Assembly (NCBI GenBank): GCA_004297065.1
Contig: SCUU01000077.1
Span: forward strand, 1-64,000
From: Gallionellaceae bacterium
GTDB taxonomy: Bacteria; Pseudomonadota; Gammaproteobacteria; Burkholderiales; Gallionellaceae
Direction: 5' to 3'
DNA: 64,000 nucleotides
Shown: one piece after another, positions 29,807-39,580 of the stretch
Layout: every line of letters begins with the position of its first letter
Numbering within the stretch: position 1 is the stretch's first letter
The notes under the pieces: model-generated
What the model saw: the letters and a program-made list of their open reading frames with translations, nothing else
The model's database searches: none
What the model was told of the DNA's origin: nothing
Program-made: the position numbers and the translations under genes

Positions 29807-30286
29807 CTAACGCGCAATGGTGTTGGTTCGGTTGATCTTGTTTTGCAACTGGATCAAGCCATACAGCAATGCTTCGGCGGTAGGGGGACAACCGGGAACA
29901 TAAATATCCACCGGCACAATACGGTCGCAGCCGCGCACCACCGAGTAGGAGTAATGATAGTAACCGCCGCCGTTGGCACACGAACCCATGGAAATCACGT
30001 AGCGCGGCTCGGCCATTTGGTCATAAACCTTACGCAACGCCGGTGCCATTTTGTTGCACAGCGTACCCGCCACTATCATCAAGTCAGACTGCCGCGGACT
30101 GGGACGAAAAACTTCGGCACCGAAGCGGGAAAGGTCATAACGGGAAGCCACCACATGCATCATTTCCACCGCACAACAGGCCAGGCCGAAGGTCATCGGC
30201 CACAGCGAGCCAGTACGGGTGTAGTTGATGACCGTATCCAGCGAAGTGGTGACAAACCCCTTCTCAAGAACGCCTTCTATTCCCAT
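29807..30286 (-). CDS. nuoB: NADH-quinone oxidoreductase subunit B
   Basis: NuoB carries cluster N2, the final electron donor to quinone. The tandem cysteines [11 protein letters not shown] and the later Cys in [12 protein letters not shown] and [11 protein letters not shown] are the [4Fe-4S] ligands. The start [11 protein letters not shown] at ATG 30286 overlaps the end of nuoA by 10 nt and gives 159 residues, the normal length. Confidence 0.97.
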   Translation of the reverse strand: MGIEGVLEKGFVTTSLDTVINYTRTGSLWPMTFGLACCAVEMMHVVASRYDLSRFGAEVFRPSPRQSDLMIVAGTLCNKMAPALRKVYDQMAEPRYVISMGSCANGGGYYHYSYSVVRGCDRIVPVDIYVPGCPPTAEALLYGLIQLQNKINRTNTIAR

Positions 30287-30633
30287 TCCAACGCCCCTTT
30301 CATCCATTCATAGACAAAGCCCACAACCAGAATCCCCAGGAAAATCATCATGGACAAAAAGCCGAACATACCGATCTCCTTAAGCACCACAGCCCAAGGA
30401 AACAGGAAAGCGATTTCAAGGTCGAACAAAATAAACAGGATCGCCACCAAGTAGTAGCGCACATCGAATTTCATACGAGCATCTTCGAAAGCTTCGAAGC
30501 CACACTCATATGGAGAAAGCTTGGCACTATCAGGACGATGTGGCGCAGCGAATCTCCCCAAAATCAAAGGGATAACCCCAATAGCCAAGCCCACACAGAT
30601 AAACAACAGGACTGGAAAATAGTTTTCCAACAT
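30277..30633 (-). CDS. nuoA: NADH-quinone oxidoreductase subunit A
   Basis: NuoA is the first gene of the operon: a three-helix membrane subunit of 118 residues from [20 protein letters not shown] (ATG 30633). The conserved loop [20 protein letters not shown], including the switch-loop Cys, precedes [20 protein letters not shown]. The promoter must lie in the roughly 100 bases between this gene and tRNA-Leu, or transcription may continue from secG/tRNA. Confidence 0.96.
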   Translation of the reverse strand: MLENYFPVLLFICVGLAIGVIPLILGRFAAPHRPDSAKLSPYECGFEAFEDARMKFDVRYYLVAILFILFDLEIAFLFPWAVVLKEIGMFGFLSMMIFLGILVVGFVYEWMKGALEWE

Positions 30634-30731
30634 ACTGAGCCTCCCCCTCTGCACGCAGTGCCGCAAAAGACACTACATGGCTCTCTAGTTTATTTTAACC
30701 AACCAAAATCTAGGTGCTTTGGTTCAACTTC

Positions 30732-30818
30732 TGGTGCGGGGCAAGGGACTCGAACCCTCACGTCCTTTCGGACACAGCCACCTCAAGGCTGCGCGTCTAC
30801 CAATTCCGCCAACTCCGC
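30732..30818 (-). tRNA. tRNA-Leu, anticodon GAG
   Basis: The minus strand has a full class II tRNA: acceptor GCGGAGT at the 5' end, D-loop AATTGGTAGAC, anticodon arm CAGCC-TTGAGGT-GGCTG with GAG, a long variable arm (TGTCCGAAAGGACG), the T-arm GGTTCGAGTCC, and a 3' GCCCCGCACCA with CCA encoded. It decodes CUC/CUU. It lies between secG and nuoA. Confidence 0.96.
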
Positions 30819-30841
30819 ATGTTTCTTTAAATTATTATGTT

Positions 30842-31189
30842 TTATCTAGGCACTTCTTTTGACTTTGAGCCCACAGGATCAACAGCCGCAGGCACGGGCG
30901 AAGCCTGTTGCACCGATTTGCTTTGCCCAATCTTATCCATCACACCCTGGCTTTGCGGAGGGTGCGCATAGATATAAGTCAACGAAAGACTGGTAACAAA
31001 AAAGATGGTAGCCGCCACAGCCGTGCTCCGGCTCAGAAAATTTGCAGAACCACTGGAGCCAAACAAACTTCCTGCCGAACCGGTACCAAACGCCGCACCC
31101 ATATCGGCACCTTTACCATGCTGAATAAGAACAAGACCAATCAACACAACTGCAGTCACTACATGAACAATCCAGACTAATGTTTCCAC
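30842..31189 (-). CDS. secG: Preprotein translocase subunit SecG
   Basis: SecG is a small two-helix subunit of the SecYEG channel, 115 residues. TLVWIVHVVTAVVLIGLVLI and the cytoplasmic loop QHGKGADMGAAFGTGSAGSL with GSSGSANFL are diagnostic; the second helix is TAVAATIFFVTSLSLTYIYA. The C-terminal polar tail is lineage-variable. It lies between tpiA and tRNA-Leu, the usual order in this group. Confidence 0.95.
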   Translation of the reverse strand: METLVWIVHVVTAVVLIGLVLIQHGKGADMGAAFGTGSAGSLFGSSGSANFLSRSTAVAATIFFVTSLSLTYIYAHPPQSQGVMDKIGQSKSVQQASPVPAAVDPVGSKSKEVPR

Positions 31190-31252
31190 TCACCACTCCA
31201 AAAAATCAATTTTTCAGCAATTCAAGCACCGTTACACGACACTCAAGCAGAA

Positions 31253-32008
31253 TTATTTTTGCGCCGCGCGACAAATCGCAACAAAATCGTCTGCCAGCAA
31301 AGATGCGCCACCGATCAATCCGCCGTCGATATCCGGCATGGCAAACAACTCCGCCGCATTAGCGGTCTTTACGCTACCGCCGTAGAGTATACACAAACAC
31401 TGCGCAACCTGACTATCCTGTTTCGCGACTCTTTGCCGGATAAAAGCATGAACAGCCTGCGCCTGTTCCGGCGAAGCAGTCTTGCCCGTACCGATTGCCC
31501 ACACCGGCTCATAAGCCACAACTGCCTTGACTACCCCCTGAGCACCCGATCGATCCAGCACCGCATCCAACTGAGTTGCGATCACCTGCTCCGTCACTCC
31601 GGCTTCGCGTTCAGCCAACGTTTCTCCGACACAAAAAATGGGCGTCAAACCAGCCCTTACGGCAGCATCAAATTTTGCCGCCACCATTTCATTAGTCTCA
31701 TGATACAAAGCACGGCGCTCAGAATGCCCAACAATCACGTAGCGGCAACCAAAATCGGCCAACATTCCCGCTGCCACCTCGCCGGTAAATGCGCCTTCGG
31801 CATGCTGACTGAGATTCTGGGCTCCCCATGCAACATTACTGCCTTGCAATGTGGACTGCAGCTGAGACAGGTAAGGATAAGGGGAGCACACCGCAAAATC
31901 CGCCCCCTTAAATGCGCTCACACCGGCCACAACTCCTTGCAACAACGCTTTATTGGAAGCCAAACGGCCATACATTTTCCAATTTCCGACGACTAATTTG
32001 CGGCGCAT
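31253..32008 (-). CDS. tpiA: Triosephosphate isomerase
   Basis: TpiA interconverts dihydroxyacetone phosphate and glyceraldehyde 3-phosphate. The 251-residue protein from [14 protein letters not shown] (ATG 32008) has catalytic Lys (GNWKM), His in [11 protein letters not shown], Glu in [15 protein letters not shown] and the phosphate loop [11 protein letters not shown]. In-frame codons upstream of 32008 are not used; they would give an atypical extension. Confidence 0.97.
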   Translation of the reverse strand: MRRKLVVGNWKMYGRLASNKALLQGVVAGVSAFKGADFAVCSPYPYLSQLQSTLQGSNVAWGAQNLSQHAEGAFTGEVAAGMLADFGCRYVIVGHSERRALYHETNEMVAAKFDAAVRAGLTPIFCVGETLAEREAGVTEQVIATQLDAVLDRSGAQGVVKAVVAYEPVWAIGTGKTASPEQAQAVHAFIRQRVAKQDSQVAQCLCILYGGSVKTANAAELFAMPDIDGGLIGGASLLADDFVAICRAAQK

Positions 32009-32355
32009 CCGATTATTTCCCCACTGCCTAGAAAGGTGCGAATCGTACCCGCGAAAACCAGAACGGTCAATCTCGCCAATAGGCCTATAATAAAGCACCC
32101 CGCACCAAGCCACGGGGTATTAACTTCGCTCTTCAAGTCGCTGGCTTTCAGCCGGACTTCGCCGCAAGCGGCGGGGAATTCGACCCAGAAAGACTAAAAC
32201 AATGGCATTGCGCGCCCCCCGCGCTTGACAGAGGACAGAATGCCTCGCCCATCCGTGTGTAATAATTATGCAACACGCCTTATATATGATTCGGATCGCT
32301 GATAAACGGCATGTAACAGAGCAATGCAACCTAAAACACTACTTCAGGAGAAACC
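32009..32355. other. tpiA-pstS divergent intergenic region with small hairpins
   Basis: This gap of 347 bases must hold both promoters. Visible structures are AAGTC ... GACTT with an inner GCTGGC/AGCC (32135-32159) and GCCGC-AA-GCGGC (32161-32172). No confident -35/-10 pair was identified. The last 100 bases before pstS are AT-richer and contain CTGATAAACGGCATGTAACA, which only loosely resembles a Pho box. Confidence 0.5.
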
Positions 32356-33402
32356 ATGAATAAATTGAATCGTCTTCTCAGCGGGATCGGCCTGGCTACC
32401 GCACTGCTGACCGCCGGCACAGCTTTTGCCGCCGACATCACAGGTGCGGGCGCCACGTTCCCTTACCCAGTCTATGCAAAATGGGCCGAAGCATACAAAG
32501 CTCAAACCGGTATCGGCTTGAACTACCAATCCATCGGCTCCGGTGGCGGCATCAAGCAAATCAAGGCCAAGACCGTAAGTTTTGGTGCCACCGACGCCCC
32601 GCTTAATCAAAACGACTTGGGAATGGCCGGACTGGCCCAATTCCCAACCGTCATGGGCGGCGTGGTTCCTGTTATCAATGTAGAAGGCATCGCTCCCGGT
32701 CAATTGAAACTCACGAGCGAAACACTGGCTGGCATTTATCTCGGCAAGATCAAAAAATGGAACGATCCCAAGATCGCCGCAGAAAACAAAGATGCCGCCC
32801 TGCCAGATGCCGGTATCAATGTAGTTTACCGCTCCGATGGCTCCGGCACCTCCTTTATCTTCACGACTTACCTGTCTCAAGTCAGCACTGAATGGCTCCG
32901 CGGCGTTGGCGCATCCACTTCGGTATCTTGGCCTGTAGGCATGGGCGGCAAGGGGAATGAAGGCGTTGCATCAAACGTCAAGAGCATCAAGAACTCGATC
33001 GGTTACGTCGAGTATGCTTATGCGCTGCAAAATAAGATGACGCACGTGCAATTGAAGAACCGTGACGGTCAATACGTCAGCCCGGAGGCGGCCAACTTCA
33101 AAGCGGCGGCAGCAAACGCAAAATGGAAAGCCGACGAAGGTTTCTACCTGATCCTCACCAACCAACCGGGCAAGGAAAGCTGGCCCATCACTGGCGCGAC
33201 CTTCATCCTGATGCACACCAGCCAGGACAAGGCCGAAGCGGCCAAGGAAGTCCTGAAATTTTTTGACTGGGCATACAGCAATGGCGACAAACTGGCATCC
33301 GATCTGGACTACGTGCCGTTGCCGGAAAATGTCGTAAAGATGATCCGCGCTTCCTGGACATCGCAAATCAAAGATGCTCACGGCAAAGCTGTCTGGCACT
33401 AA
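32356..33402 (+). CDS. pstS: Phosphate ABC transporter substrate-binding protein
   Basis: PstS is the periplasmic phosphate receptor. The signal peptide MNKLNRLLSGIGLATALLTA ends with GTAFA before ADITGAGATFPYPVYAKWAE. Phosphate-binding segments are GAGATFP, SIGSGGGIKQI, GATDAPL and YRSDGSGTSFIFT. The 348-residue length is typical. It has a good ribosome site (CAGGAG). It is the first gene of pstSCAB, separated from pstC by two hairpins. Confidence 0.97.
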   Translation: MNKLNRLLSGIGLATALLTAGTAFAADITGAGATFPYPVYAKWAEAYKAQTGIGLNYQSIGSGGGIKQIKAKTVSFGATDAPLNQNDLGMAGLAQFPTVMGGVVPVINVEGIAPGQLKLTSETLAGIYLGKIKKWNDPKIAAENKDAALPDAGINVVYRSDGSGTSFIFTTYLSQVSTEWLRGVGASTSVSWPVGMGGKGNEGVASNVKSIKNSIGYVEYAYALQNKMTHVQLKNRDGQYVSPEAANFKAAAANAKWKADEGFYLILTNQPGKESWPITGATFILMHTSQDKAEAAKEVLKFFDWAYSNGDKLASDLDYVPLPENVVKMIRASWTSQIKDAHGKAVWH

Positions 33403-33451
33403 TCCGACCTGGGAATCGCCAAGCTAAACCGGCGTATTCCCTTGTATAATT

Positions 33452-33473
33452 CGAGGGGGTTTTGGCCCCCTCG
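33452..33473 (+). terminator. Hairpin after pstS (partial terminator)
   Basis: CGAGGGGG and CCCCCTCG form an 8-bp stem with the loop TTTTGG, followed by CATTTTGG. The stem is strong but the T-run short, so it is likely to attenuate rather than stop transcription into pstC. Confidence 0.6.
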
Positions 33474-33475
33474 CA

Positions 33476-33518
33476 TTTTGGAAATTGGTTTTCGGCAAGC
33501 CGAGAACAATTTCCAAAA
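33476..33518 (+). promoter_or_regulatory. Long pstS-pstC intergenic hairpin
   Basis: TTTTGGAAATT pairs perfectly with AATTTCCAAAA (11 bp). After a one-base bulge, GTTTTCGGC pairs with GCCGAGAAC (one G-T wobble) around AA. Such structures after the binding-protein gene commonly stabilise the upstream mRNA and lower expression of the membrane genes, which fits the higher need for PstS. Confidence 0.6.
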
Positions 33519-33543
33519 CTTGAATGAATAACTCAAAAAAACC

Positions 33544-34506
33544 ATGCCTAAGCCTTTGCTCGATAGCCGCTTGAAGCGACAAAATTTGCTGGACATCTTG
33601 TTCCGTAGCATTACCCGTCTTTCTGCGATCGCCGTGCTTGTCTTGCTGATCGCCATCATCCTCTCGCTGATCATCGGCAGCATGCCGGCAATCAGCGCGT
33701 TCGGCTTGGGGTTTTTGACCAGTTCCGAGTGGAACCCGGTTACCGAGCGGTTCGGCGCGCTGGTTCCGATAGTGGGTACGCTGGCCACTGCCACTATTGC
33801 ATTGCTGATCGCCATCCCAGTCAGCTTTGGCATCGCCCTGTTCCTGACCGAGCTTTCACCCCAATGGTTGCGTCGCCCATTAGGCATCGCCATCGAATTG
33901 CTCGCCGGCATCCCCAGCATCATTTACGGCATGTGGGGGCTGTTCATTTTCGTGCCATTGTTTGCCGAACATATCGAACCCTGGATCAACGGACATCTGG
34001 GACAAGTGCCTCTCATCTCACCCCTTTTCACCGGGCCGAACATGGGCATCAGCGTGCTGGCTGCGGGCATCATCTTGGCCATCATGGTTATCCCGTTCAT
34101 CGCCTCGGTGATGCGCGATGTGTTCGATGTCGTACCTTCGTTGCTCAAAGAATCGGCCTATGGGCTGGGTGCCACCACCTGGGAAGTGGTGTACCAAGTC
34201 GTACTACCCTACACCAAGATCGGCGTGGTCGGCGGCATCATGCTCGGCCTGGGGCGCGCCCTCGGCGAAACCATGGCCGTCACCTTTGTCATCGGCAATG
34301 CGCACAGACTCAACGCATCGCTACTTGAGCCGGGCAACAGTATCTCTTCCGCACTGGCAAATGAATTTACCGAAGCAGTCGGCGACTTGTACACCTCGGC
34401 GCTGATCGAGCTCGGCCTGATCCTGTTCTTCATCACCTTCGTCGTACTTTCGCTCGCCCGCCTCATGCTCTACAAGCTGGGGCAGAGTGAAGGTCGGAGC
34501 GCATAA
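33544..34506 (+). CDS. pstC: Phosphate ABC transporter permease PstC
   Basis: PstC is one of two inner-membrane permeases of the high-affinity phosphate importer. The 320-residue protein has six predicted helices. The coupling segment [20 protein letters not shown] and [20 protein letters not shown] are conserved in PstC. It starts [20 protein letters not shown] with a cytoplasmic basic N-terminus. pstA follows 3 nt later. Confidence 0.95.
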   Translation: MPKPLLDSRLKRQNLLDILFRSITRLSAIAVLVLLIAIILSLIIGSMPAISAFGLGFLTSSEWNPVTERFGALVPIVGTLATATIALLIAIPVSFGIALFLTELSPQWLRRPLGIAIELLAGIPSIIYGMWGLFIFVPLFAEHIEPWINGHLGQVPLISPLFTGPNMGISVLAAGIILAIMVIPFIASVMRDVFDVVPSLLKESAYGLGATTWEVVYQVVLPYTKIGVVGGIMLGLGRALGETMAVTFVIGNAHRLNASLLEPGNSISSALANEFTEAVGDLYTSALIELGLILFFITFVVLSLARLMLYKLGQSEGRSA

Positions 34507-34509
34507 ATT

Positions 34510-35355
34510 ATGTTCACACTCTACGGACGGCGGCGTTTCATCAACGGGCTCAGCCTGACTATTTCCGTGCTCGCCATGGCATTCGGCCTGTTCTGGCTGG
34601 GCTGGATATTGTTGACCCTGTTGAATCATGGCATTCAAGGAATGAATAGCACGCTATTCACGCAGACCACCCCGCCACCCGGCAGTCAGGGCGGATTGGC
34701 CAACGCCATCTGGGGAAGCCTGCTGATGACTTCGCTCGCCACGCTGATCGGCACACCGATCGGTATCCTGGCGGGCACCTATCTGGCCGAATTCGGACAG
34801 CGCGGCTGGCTCGCGCCGGTCACGCGCTTCATCAACGACATCCTGCTATCGGCCCCGTCCATCGTGATCGGCCTGTTCGTTTACGAGGTCTACGTTGTCA
34901 AAGTCGGGCACTTCGCCGGTTGGGGAGGAACGTTTGCGCTCGCCATCATCGTCATCCCCGTCGTCATTCGCACCACGGAGAACATGCTCTGCCTCATTCC
35001 CAATAGCCTGCGCGAAGCCGCGGTCGCACTGGGTGCCCCGCAATGGAAAGTGATCAGCTCGGTGACATTGCGCGCCGCGCGCGCCGGTATCCTCACCGGC
35101 ATATTGCTCGCCGTCGCGCGCATCAGCGGAGAGACAGCACCGCTGTTGTTCACCGCGCTGAACAACCAGTTTTTCAGCAACAATATGAACCAGCCGATGG
35201 CCAACTTGCCGGTGGTGATATTCCAATTCGCCATGAGCCCGTACGACGACTGGCGCAGCCTCGCCTGGGCCGGGGCACTCCTCATTACGTTCAGCGTGCT
35301 CACGCTCAACATCGTGGCACGTGTGCTGTTCCGCCAAAAAGCCAATACTCATTAA
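34510..35355 (+). CDS. pstA: Phosphate ABC transporter permease PstA
   Basis: PstA is the partner permease of PstC, 281 residues. The EAA-like loop is [20 protein letters not shown], followed by [20 protein letters not shown]. The region [20 protein letters not shown] is typical of PstA. It is 12 nt upstream of pstB and clearly in the same operon. Confidence 0.95.
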   Translation: MFTLYGRRRFINGLSLTISVLAMAFGLFWLGWILLTLLNHGIQGMNSTLFTQTTPPPGSQGGLANAIWGSLLMTSLATLIGTPIGILAGTYLAEFGQRGWLAPVTRFINDILLSAPSIVIGLFVYEVYVVKVGHFAGWGGTFALAIIVIPVVIRTTENMLCLIPNSLREAAVALGAPQWKVISSVTLRAARAGILTGILLAVARISGETAPLLFTALNNQFFSNNMNQPMANLPVVIFQFAMSPYDDWRSLAWAGALLITFSVLTLNIVARVLFRQKANTH

Positions 35356-35367
35356 GGATGCAAGCAG

Positions 35368-36141
35368 ATGAATGCTGAACCAATCGTTACGCCGAAACTG
35401 ATCGTCAAAAACCTGAATTTCTATTATGGTGCGGATCGTGCACTTAAAGACATCCATCTGACTATTCCCGAGAAGATGGTCACGGCTTTCATCGGACCGT
35501 CCGGTTGCGGAAAATCGACGTTACTGCGCACCTTCAACCGCATGTACCAGCTCTATCCCAAGCAGCGCGCCGAAGGCGAAATCCTGCTCGACGGACACAA
35601 CCTGCTGGACAGGAAACAAGACCTCAACACCCTGCGCGCCAAAATCGGCATGGTGTTCCAGAAACCCACGCCCTTCCCGATGTCTATCTACGACAACATC
35701 GCCTTCGGCGTGAAACTGTATGAAAACCTGAACAGCCACGACATGGCCGAACGCGTGGAATGGGCATTGAAAAAAGCCGCGCTGTGGAATGAAGTGAAGG
35801 ACAAGCTGAAACAGAGCGGCACCGGACTTTCCGGCGGACAACAGCAACGTCTGTGCATCGCCCGCGCCATCGCCGTCAAACCGCAAGTGCTATTGCTGGA
35901 CGAGCCCACCTCCGCGCTGGACCCGATCTCCACCGCGCACATCGAAAAACTGGTCGATGAACTGAAGAAAGATTTTACTATCGTCATCGTTACGCACAAC
36001 ATGCAGCAAGCCGCGCGCGTCTCCGACTTCACGGCCTATATGTATCTGGGCGACCTGATCGAATTCGGCGACACCAGCACCGTCTTCACCAACCCCAAAC
36101 GCAAAGAAACCGAAGATTACATCACTGGTCGTTTTGGTTAA
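35368..36141 (+). CDS. pstB: Phosphate ABC transporter ATPase
   Basis: PstB drives phosphate import. The 257-residue protein has Walker [10 protein letters not shown] (about residue 43), the Q-loop [12 protein letters not shown], signature [14 protein letters not shown], Walker [14 protein letters not shown] and the H-loop [13 protein letters not shown]. No phoU gene follows, so the usual pst-phoU linkage is broken here. Its stop codon lies inside the perfect hairpin at 36117-36157. Confidence 0.97.
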   Translation: MNAEPIVTPKLIVKNLNFYYGADRALKDIHLTIPEKMVTAFIGPSGCGKSTLLRTFNRMYQLYPKQRAEGEILLDGHNLLDRKQDLNTLRAKIGMVFQKPTPFPMSIYDNIAFGVKLYENLNSHDMAERVEWALKKAALWNEVKDKLKQSGTGLSGGQQQRLCIARAIAVKPQVLLLDEPTSALDPISTAHIEKLVDELKKDFTIVIVTHNMQQAARVSDFTAYMYLGDLIEFGDTSTVFTNPKRKETEDYITGRFG

Positions 36142-36157
36142 ACGACCAGTGATGTAA
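36117..36157. terminator. 18-bp perfect hairpin spanning the pstB stop
   Basis: TTACATCACTGGTCGTTT pairs with AAACGACCAGTGATGTAA through all 18 bases around a 5-nt loop. It includes the last pstB codons and stop, and lies between convergent pstB and glpD. There is no T-run on the plus strand, so it may act as an mRNA 3'-end stabiliser or a bidirectional transcription barrier. Confidence 0.65.
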
Positions 36158-36178
36158 CGGTGGAGACTTACCTTTAGG

Positions 36179-37789
36179 TTAGTCGGAACCACTATATAAC
36201 TGGATAACTGGCAGGTTCGGGTAATTTTTTTGCGGGGCAACGGCAAGGACTTCCTGCTCCAGTCTGGTTTCGTCCCACCCCATGATCCCCGACACTGATC
36301 GGGCGATATTGCGTATCTGCTCTTCTGTCAGCTTTGCCAAGATCAATAACGGCATGCGGCGACGTAGCAGATCCTCCAGATGCACGACCATTTCCTCGCG
36401 CGCGCAAAACAACAGGTCGGCGTAAATAAACGGCAGTGAAGGCAGGATGCGTTTGGCCAGCGCGGGATTATTCCCGACCTCAATTAAAATTTCACCCGCA
36501 CGTTTTCCATGCCGGCGCATGAGCCACTTGCCGCACTCGGCATCTATGCCAAGCTGATGCGCCTGCCCGGCAACTGCGGCAGACCAGGAGGCGAAATCAT
36601 CCGGTGCCCAAGGGAATACTCGCCCTTTGGTGCGGCACGGCACCGTCACGCCGAGTTGCGCGCACACCGCATCCACGATCACTGCCGCATCTTCCCGCGC
36701 CGAGGTAATTTTGCCGCCGACCGAATAAAACACATTGTTGCCGTTCGTTTTCAATTCCCAATCGCGGCTGGCGGCGGAAGGCGACGCGGCATCGCTTTGC
36801 CGCAGCACGCGCACCCCGGCATAACTGCCGATCACATCGCGTTCAGTCCACCGCGTGTTGAGATAGTGATTCACCTCGCGCAGCAGATATTCCACATCGG
36901 CTTTTTCCACTACGACATGCTCAATATCACCGGAATAATCGGTATCGGTGGTGCCAAGCAGCGTGAGCCCGTACCACGGGATCATGAAAAACACGCGCCC
37001 GTCGGACTTTGCCGTCAGCAGCAGCGCCTCCTCCCCCGCCATACCCGGCAAGAGGAGGTGAACACCCTTGCTCAGGCGGCACCACCCGCGGCTTATTTCT
37101 GCCGCAGCCAGCCACTGTCCCGTGGCATTGACGACCACCCGCGCGCGAACCTCGCAAATTTCCCCGCCGAGCCCGTCCTGCACTTTCGCGCCACTGGCTC
37201 TGCCGTTTGCTTCATTCAGTCCGACAAGCTTGCACCGGTTGATGCACACCGCGCCGGCGGCCATCGCCCCCGCCACCAGTTCCAGCACCAAACGGCCATC
37301 GTCGGTCTGCGCATCGGCATAGGTGAAGCCGCCGCGCAGACCGTTTTGCTCCAGTGCAGGAAAGCGCCGCGCGAATCGGGTGCGGTCAAAATAGCGGTGC
37401 TGCAAATTGGCATCGGGACTCTGTGCCAGCAGATCGTACAAAACGAGCCCGGCCTTCAGTTGCGGCCTGCTGATGCGGCTGTCCGCATACACCGGCACGC
37501 CGAAGCGCAGCGGCCACACGCGATGCGGCGCCGTCTCCAGCAGCATGCCGCGCTCGGTCAACGCCTTTTTCACCAGTTTGAAATCATACGACTCAAGATA
37601 GCGCAAGCCGCCGTGGATCAATTTGCTGGACGCGGAAGAAGTCGCGCTCGCCCAATCATCCCGCTCGACCAGCGCGACCTTCAGCCCGCGCAAGGCCGCA
37701 TCGTAAGCCGTCCATGCGCCGTAGATGCCGCCGCCGCAGACCAGCAGATCGAAATGGGGGGCGCGCAAAGCCGCAAAATCGCGCTTCAT
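36179..37789 (-). CDS. glpD: Aerobic glycerol-3-phosphate dehydrogenase (FAD)
   Basis: GlpD oxidises glycerol 3-phosphate to dihydroxyacetone phosphate and passes electrons to quinone at the membrane. The 536-residue protein begins with FDLLVCGGGIYGAWTAYDAA (FAD loop) and has SSASSKLIHGGLRYLESYDF, TLLGTTDTDYSGDIEHVVVE and YAGVRVLR, all GlpD/DAO motifs. The product could feed into TpiA, encoded nearby. Upstream ugpQ, overlapping by 4 nt, would supply glycerol 3-phosphate, so the two form a phospholipid-headgroup salvage pair beside the phosphate transporter. Confidence 0.93.
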   Translation of the reverse strand: MKRDFAALRAPHFDLLVCGGGIYGAWTAYDAALRGLKVALVERDDWASATSSASSKLIHGGLRYLESYDFKLVKKALTERGMLLETAPHRVWPLRFGVPVYADSRISRPQLKAGLVLYDLLAQSPDANLQHRYFDRTRFARRFPALEQNGLRGGFTYADAQTDDGRLVLELVAGAMAAGAVCINRCKLVGLNEANGRASGAKVQDGLGGEICEVRARVVVNATGQWLAAAEISRGWCRLSKGVHLLLPGMAGEEALLLTAKSDGRVFFMIPWYGLTLLGTTDTDYSGDIEHVVVEKADVEYLLREVNHYLNTRWTERDVIGSYAGVRVLRQSDAASPSAASRDWELKTNGNNVFYSVGGKITSAREDAAVIVDAVCAQLGVTVPCRTKGRVFPWAPDDFASWSAAVAGQAHQLGIDAECGKWLMRRHGKRAGEILIEVGNNPALAKRILPSLPFIYADLLFCAREEMVVHLEDLLRRRMPLLILAKLTEEQIRNIARSVSGIMGWDETRLEQEVLAVAPQKNYPNLPVIQLYSGSD

Positions 37790-38556
37790 GCGCCCCTCAT
37801 GCGCAATGCTTTTTGCGGCAGGTCGCTAATGAGGATATCCGCGCCCAGGCGCAATGCCTTGTTGATCTCCTCATCGCTGTTGCAGGTGTAAACCGCGATG
37901 CTCTTGCGCTGACTGCGCAAGAGTTCGGCGAAAGCCTCATTCAGCGTAGCGATAGGCAAACACAATCCGTGCAGAAAAGGCTGTTCCGCCAAGACACGCC
38001 CGGCATCCGCCAAGGTCTGATCCGTCTCGAAGTTGTAAACCAGCGGAAAACCGGGGCGATATTGCTGCGCATAAATCAGGCTGTCCAGATCAAATGAGGA
38101 AACGATGATGGCTGTGCCATGCGAAATACCGATCATATCCAGCGTCTGCCGCACTTTGATCTCGTGTCGCGCGCGCGCCTCCCAGTCCCTATTCTTGATC
38201 TCGATCAACAGACGGCAACGCTTGCGATAGGTATCGAGAAATTCTTGCAAGCGCATGATGCCCTCTGCCCGCGCGCCTTGCCCGAAATGAGCCGCAAAAT
38301 CCATGGCGCTTAATTGTGCATAGTTGAAATCGTCGATGTGTTTGGTGGCCAGTCCGGGCAGCTTGCTCAAAAAACGGTCATGCCACAGCACGGCCACTTC
38401 GTCGCGGCTCAATTGCACATCGGTCTCTATACCGTCGATGCCATAGTTCAACGCGCGCTCAAAAGCACTGCGCGTATTTTCCGCCGCCTCCCTGTTCGCG
38501 CCGCGATGCGCAAAAATAAGGCTATGCTCGGACAAATAGGAATTGCGTACGCCCAT
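37786..38556 (-). CDS. ugpQ: Glycerophosphodiester phosphodiesterase
   Basis: The enzyme hydrolyses glycerophosphodiesters to glycerol 3-phosphate and an alcohol. The 256-residue TIM-barrel protein has the catalytic IFAHRGANREAAENTRSAF (HRG and EN), GIETDVQLSRD (ExD metal ligands), the second His in VLWHDRFLSKL and a C-terminal YTCNSDEEINKALRLGADIL. There is no signal peptide, so it is cytosolic, UgpQ-like rather than GlpQ. It is coupled to glpD by an ATGA-type overlap. Confidence 0.9.
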   Translation of the reverse strand: MGVRNSYLSEHSLIFAHRGANREAAENTRSAFERALNYGIDGIETDVQLSRDEVAVLWHDRFLSKLPGLATKHIDDFNYAQLSAMDFAAHFGQGARAEGIMRLQEFLDTYRKRCRLLIEIKNRDWEARARHEIKVRQTLDMIGISHGTAIIVSSFDLDSLIYAQQYRPGFPLVYNFETDQTLADAGRVLAEQPFLHGLCLPIATLNEAFAELLRSQRKSIAVYTCNSDEEINKALRLGADILISDLPQKALRMRGA

Positions 38557-38695
38557 GTCAATGTACCCTCAAATAACAATTGCAGTGTAATCTGAAACCC
38601 CGCATCTAAGGTTGAAGCCAAAAAAATATTAACGTACTATGCCCCAGCAGAGAAACATTGGCCACCAGTCGAACCCATACGCATGAGAAAGTCAG

Positions 38696-39580
38696 ATGAG
38701 TCACCCGCATACAGAACCCGCCGCGCAAAACCAATCTCCGGAAGATAAACCGGTCATCAACTTCGACCTCAGCGCGTCCATGGCCGACATCGAACGGCGT
38801 CTGGAAGAAGCCAGACGCAGCACGGCACACGAACGCATCGAACCGCAACACCCGCCTCTTCAGGAAGCAACGGGGCCCATGCTGGTGCCGCCCGCGGCAC
38901 CGGCAGCGCAACCCGGTTCGTTCGAATCCGGCTTCCTCGCAGAACTGGCGCGGGAGGCCGCGAAAAAGCAAGGTGCCAGCCTGTCGGCAACGCAAGCACT
39001 GCAAGCCCGTTCACAAAGCCTGCATGACGCGCTGGGCCGCATCGCCGGTTTTTTCACTCCCTTGATCCAGTTCGCCAACAACATGGAACCGGACATCTCC
39101 AGGAGCTACCGTCTCGATGCCCGCACCGCTTATAGCAATTTAAAATGGCGCAATGCGCATCTGGAGACCCGCAAGCAGGATCTTTCCGCTACGGCCTTGT
39201 TGGCGCACATCACCTTCAGCGTAAATTATTGCGCACCCGAACCCGTGCTGGTCACGCGCCCGTGGAATCAACTCGACGCGCTGAAAGCGGAATTGAACAA
39301 TCTCAAGTTGCGCCCCATTGACGAATCGGAATTGGACGGCAAGCGACCGAAGCAAGAATGGCTGCAAGTGCGGCTGGCCCCGGATTTCCCCGTGCATCTG
39401 CGTTTCCTCGCCAACTACGACAAAGGCCACATCGACGTACTGAGCCGCAACCTGCTCGCTTTCGGCATCAGCTCGTTCAGGCTGCAAGCGGAAGATGTTA
39501 CTTCCGCGCTGCTCGACGATCTGGGCAGGGTTTTGCTCAGCCGCGCCGACAAGCTCCCCGCCGCGCTCCTCCCTCTCTGA
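38696..39580 (+). CDS. Unknown protein, partner of the TonB-like gene
   Basis: I do not recognise this 294-residue protein. The first 75 residues are Pro/Gln/Glu-rich and look disordered; residues 30-45 (SMADIERRLEEARRSTAHER) and 80-110 are helical and charged. The C-terminal 170 residues, with KWRNAHLETRKQDLSATALL and LRFLANYDKGHIDVLSRNLL, look like a compact alpha/beta domain. No membrane segment or signal peptide is seen. The next gene starts directly after its stop codon, so the two proteins are probably made together. Codon use resembles neighbouring genes. Confidence 0.75.
   Translation: MSHPHTEPAAQNQSPEDKPVINFDLSASMADIERRLEEARRSTAHERIEPQHPPLQEATGPMLVPPAAPAAQPGSFESGFLAELAREAAKKQGASLSATQALQARSQSLHDALGRIAGFFTPLIQFANNMEPDISRSYRLDARTAYSNLKWRNAHLETRKQDLSATALLAHITFSVNYCAPEPVLVTRPWNQLDALKAELNNLKLRPIDESELDGKRPKQEWLQVRLAPDFPVHLRFLANYDKGHIDVLSRNLLAFGISSFRLQAEDVTSALLDDLGRVLLSRADKLPAALLPL

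Noticed and set aside
32135-32172. Possible fifth locus of the composite hairpin element
   Set aside because: CAAGTCGCTGG matches the right arm, but the left arm AACAACTAGCC and the outer repeat are absent, so only a chance or degraded match can be claimed.
32250-32340. Pho box upstream of pstS
   Set aside because: CTGATAAACGG and CATGTAACAGA have 11-base spacing but match the 7-base consensus poorly. A phosphate response is likely from the gene family, but the site is not supported.
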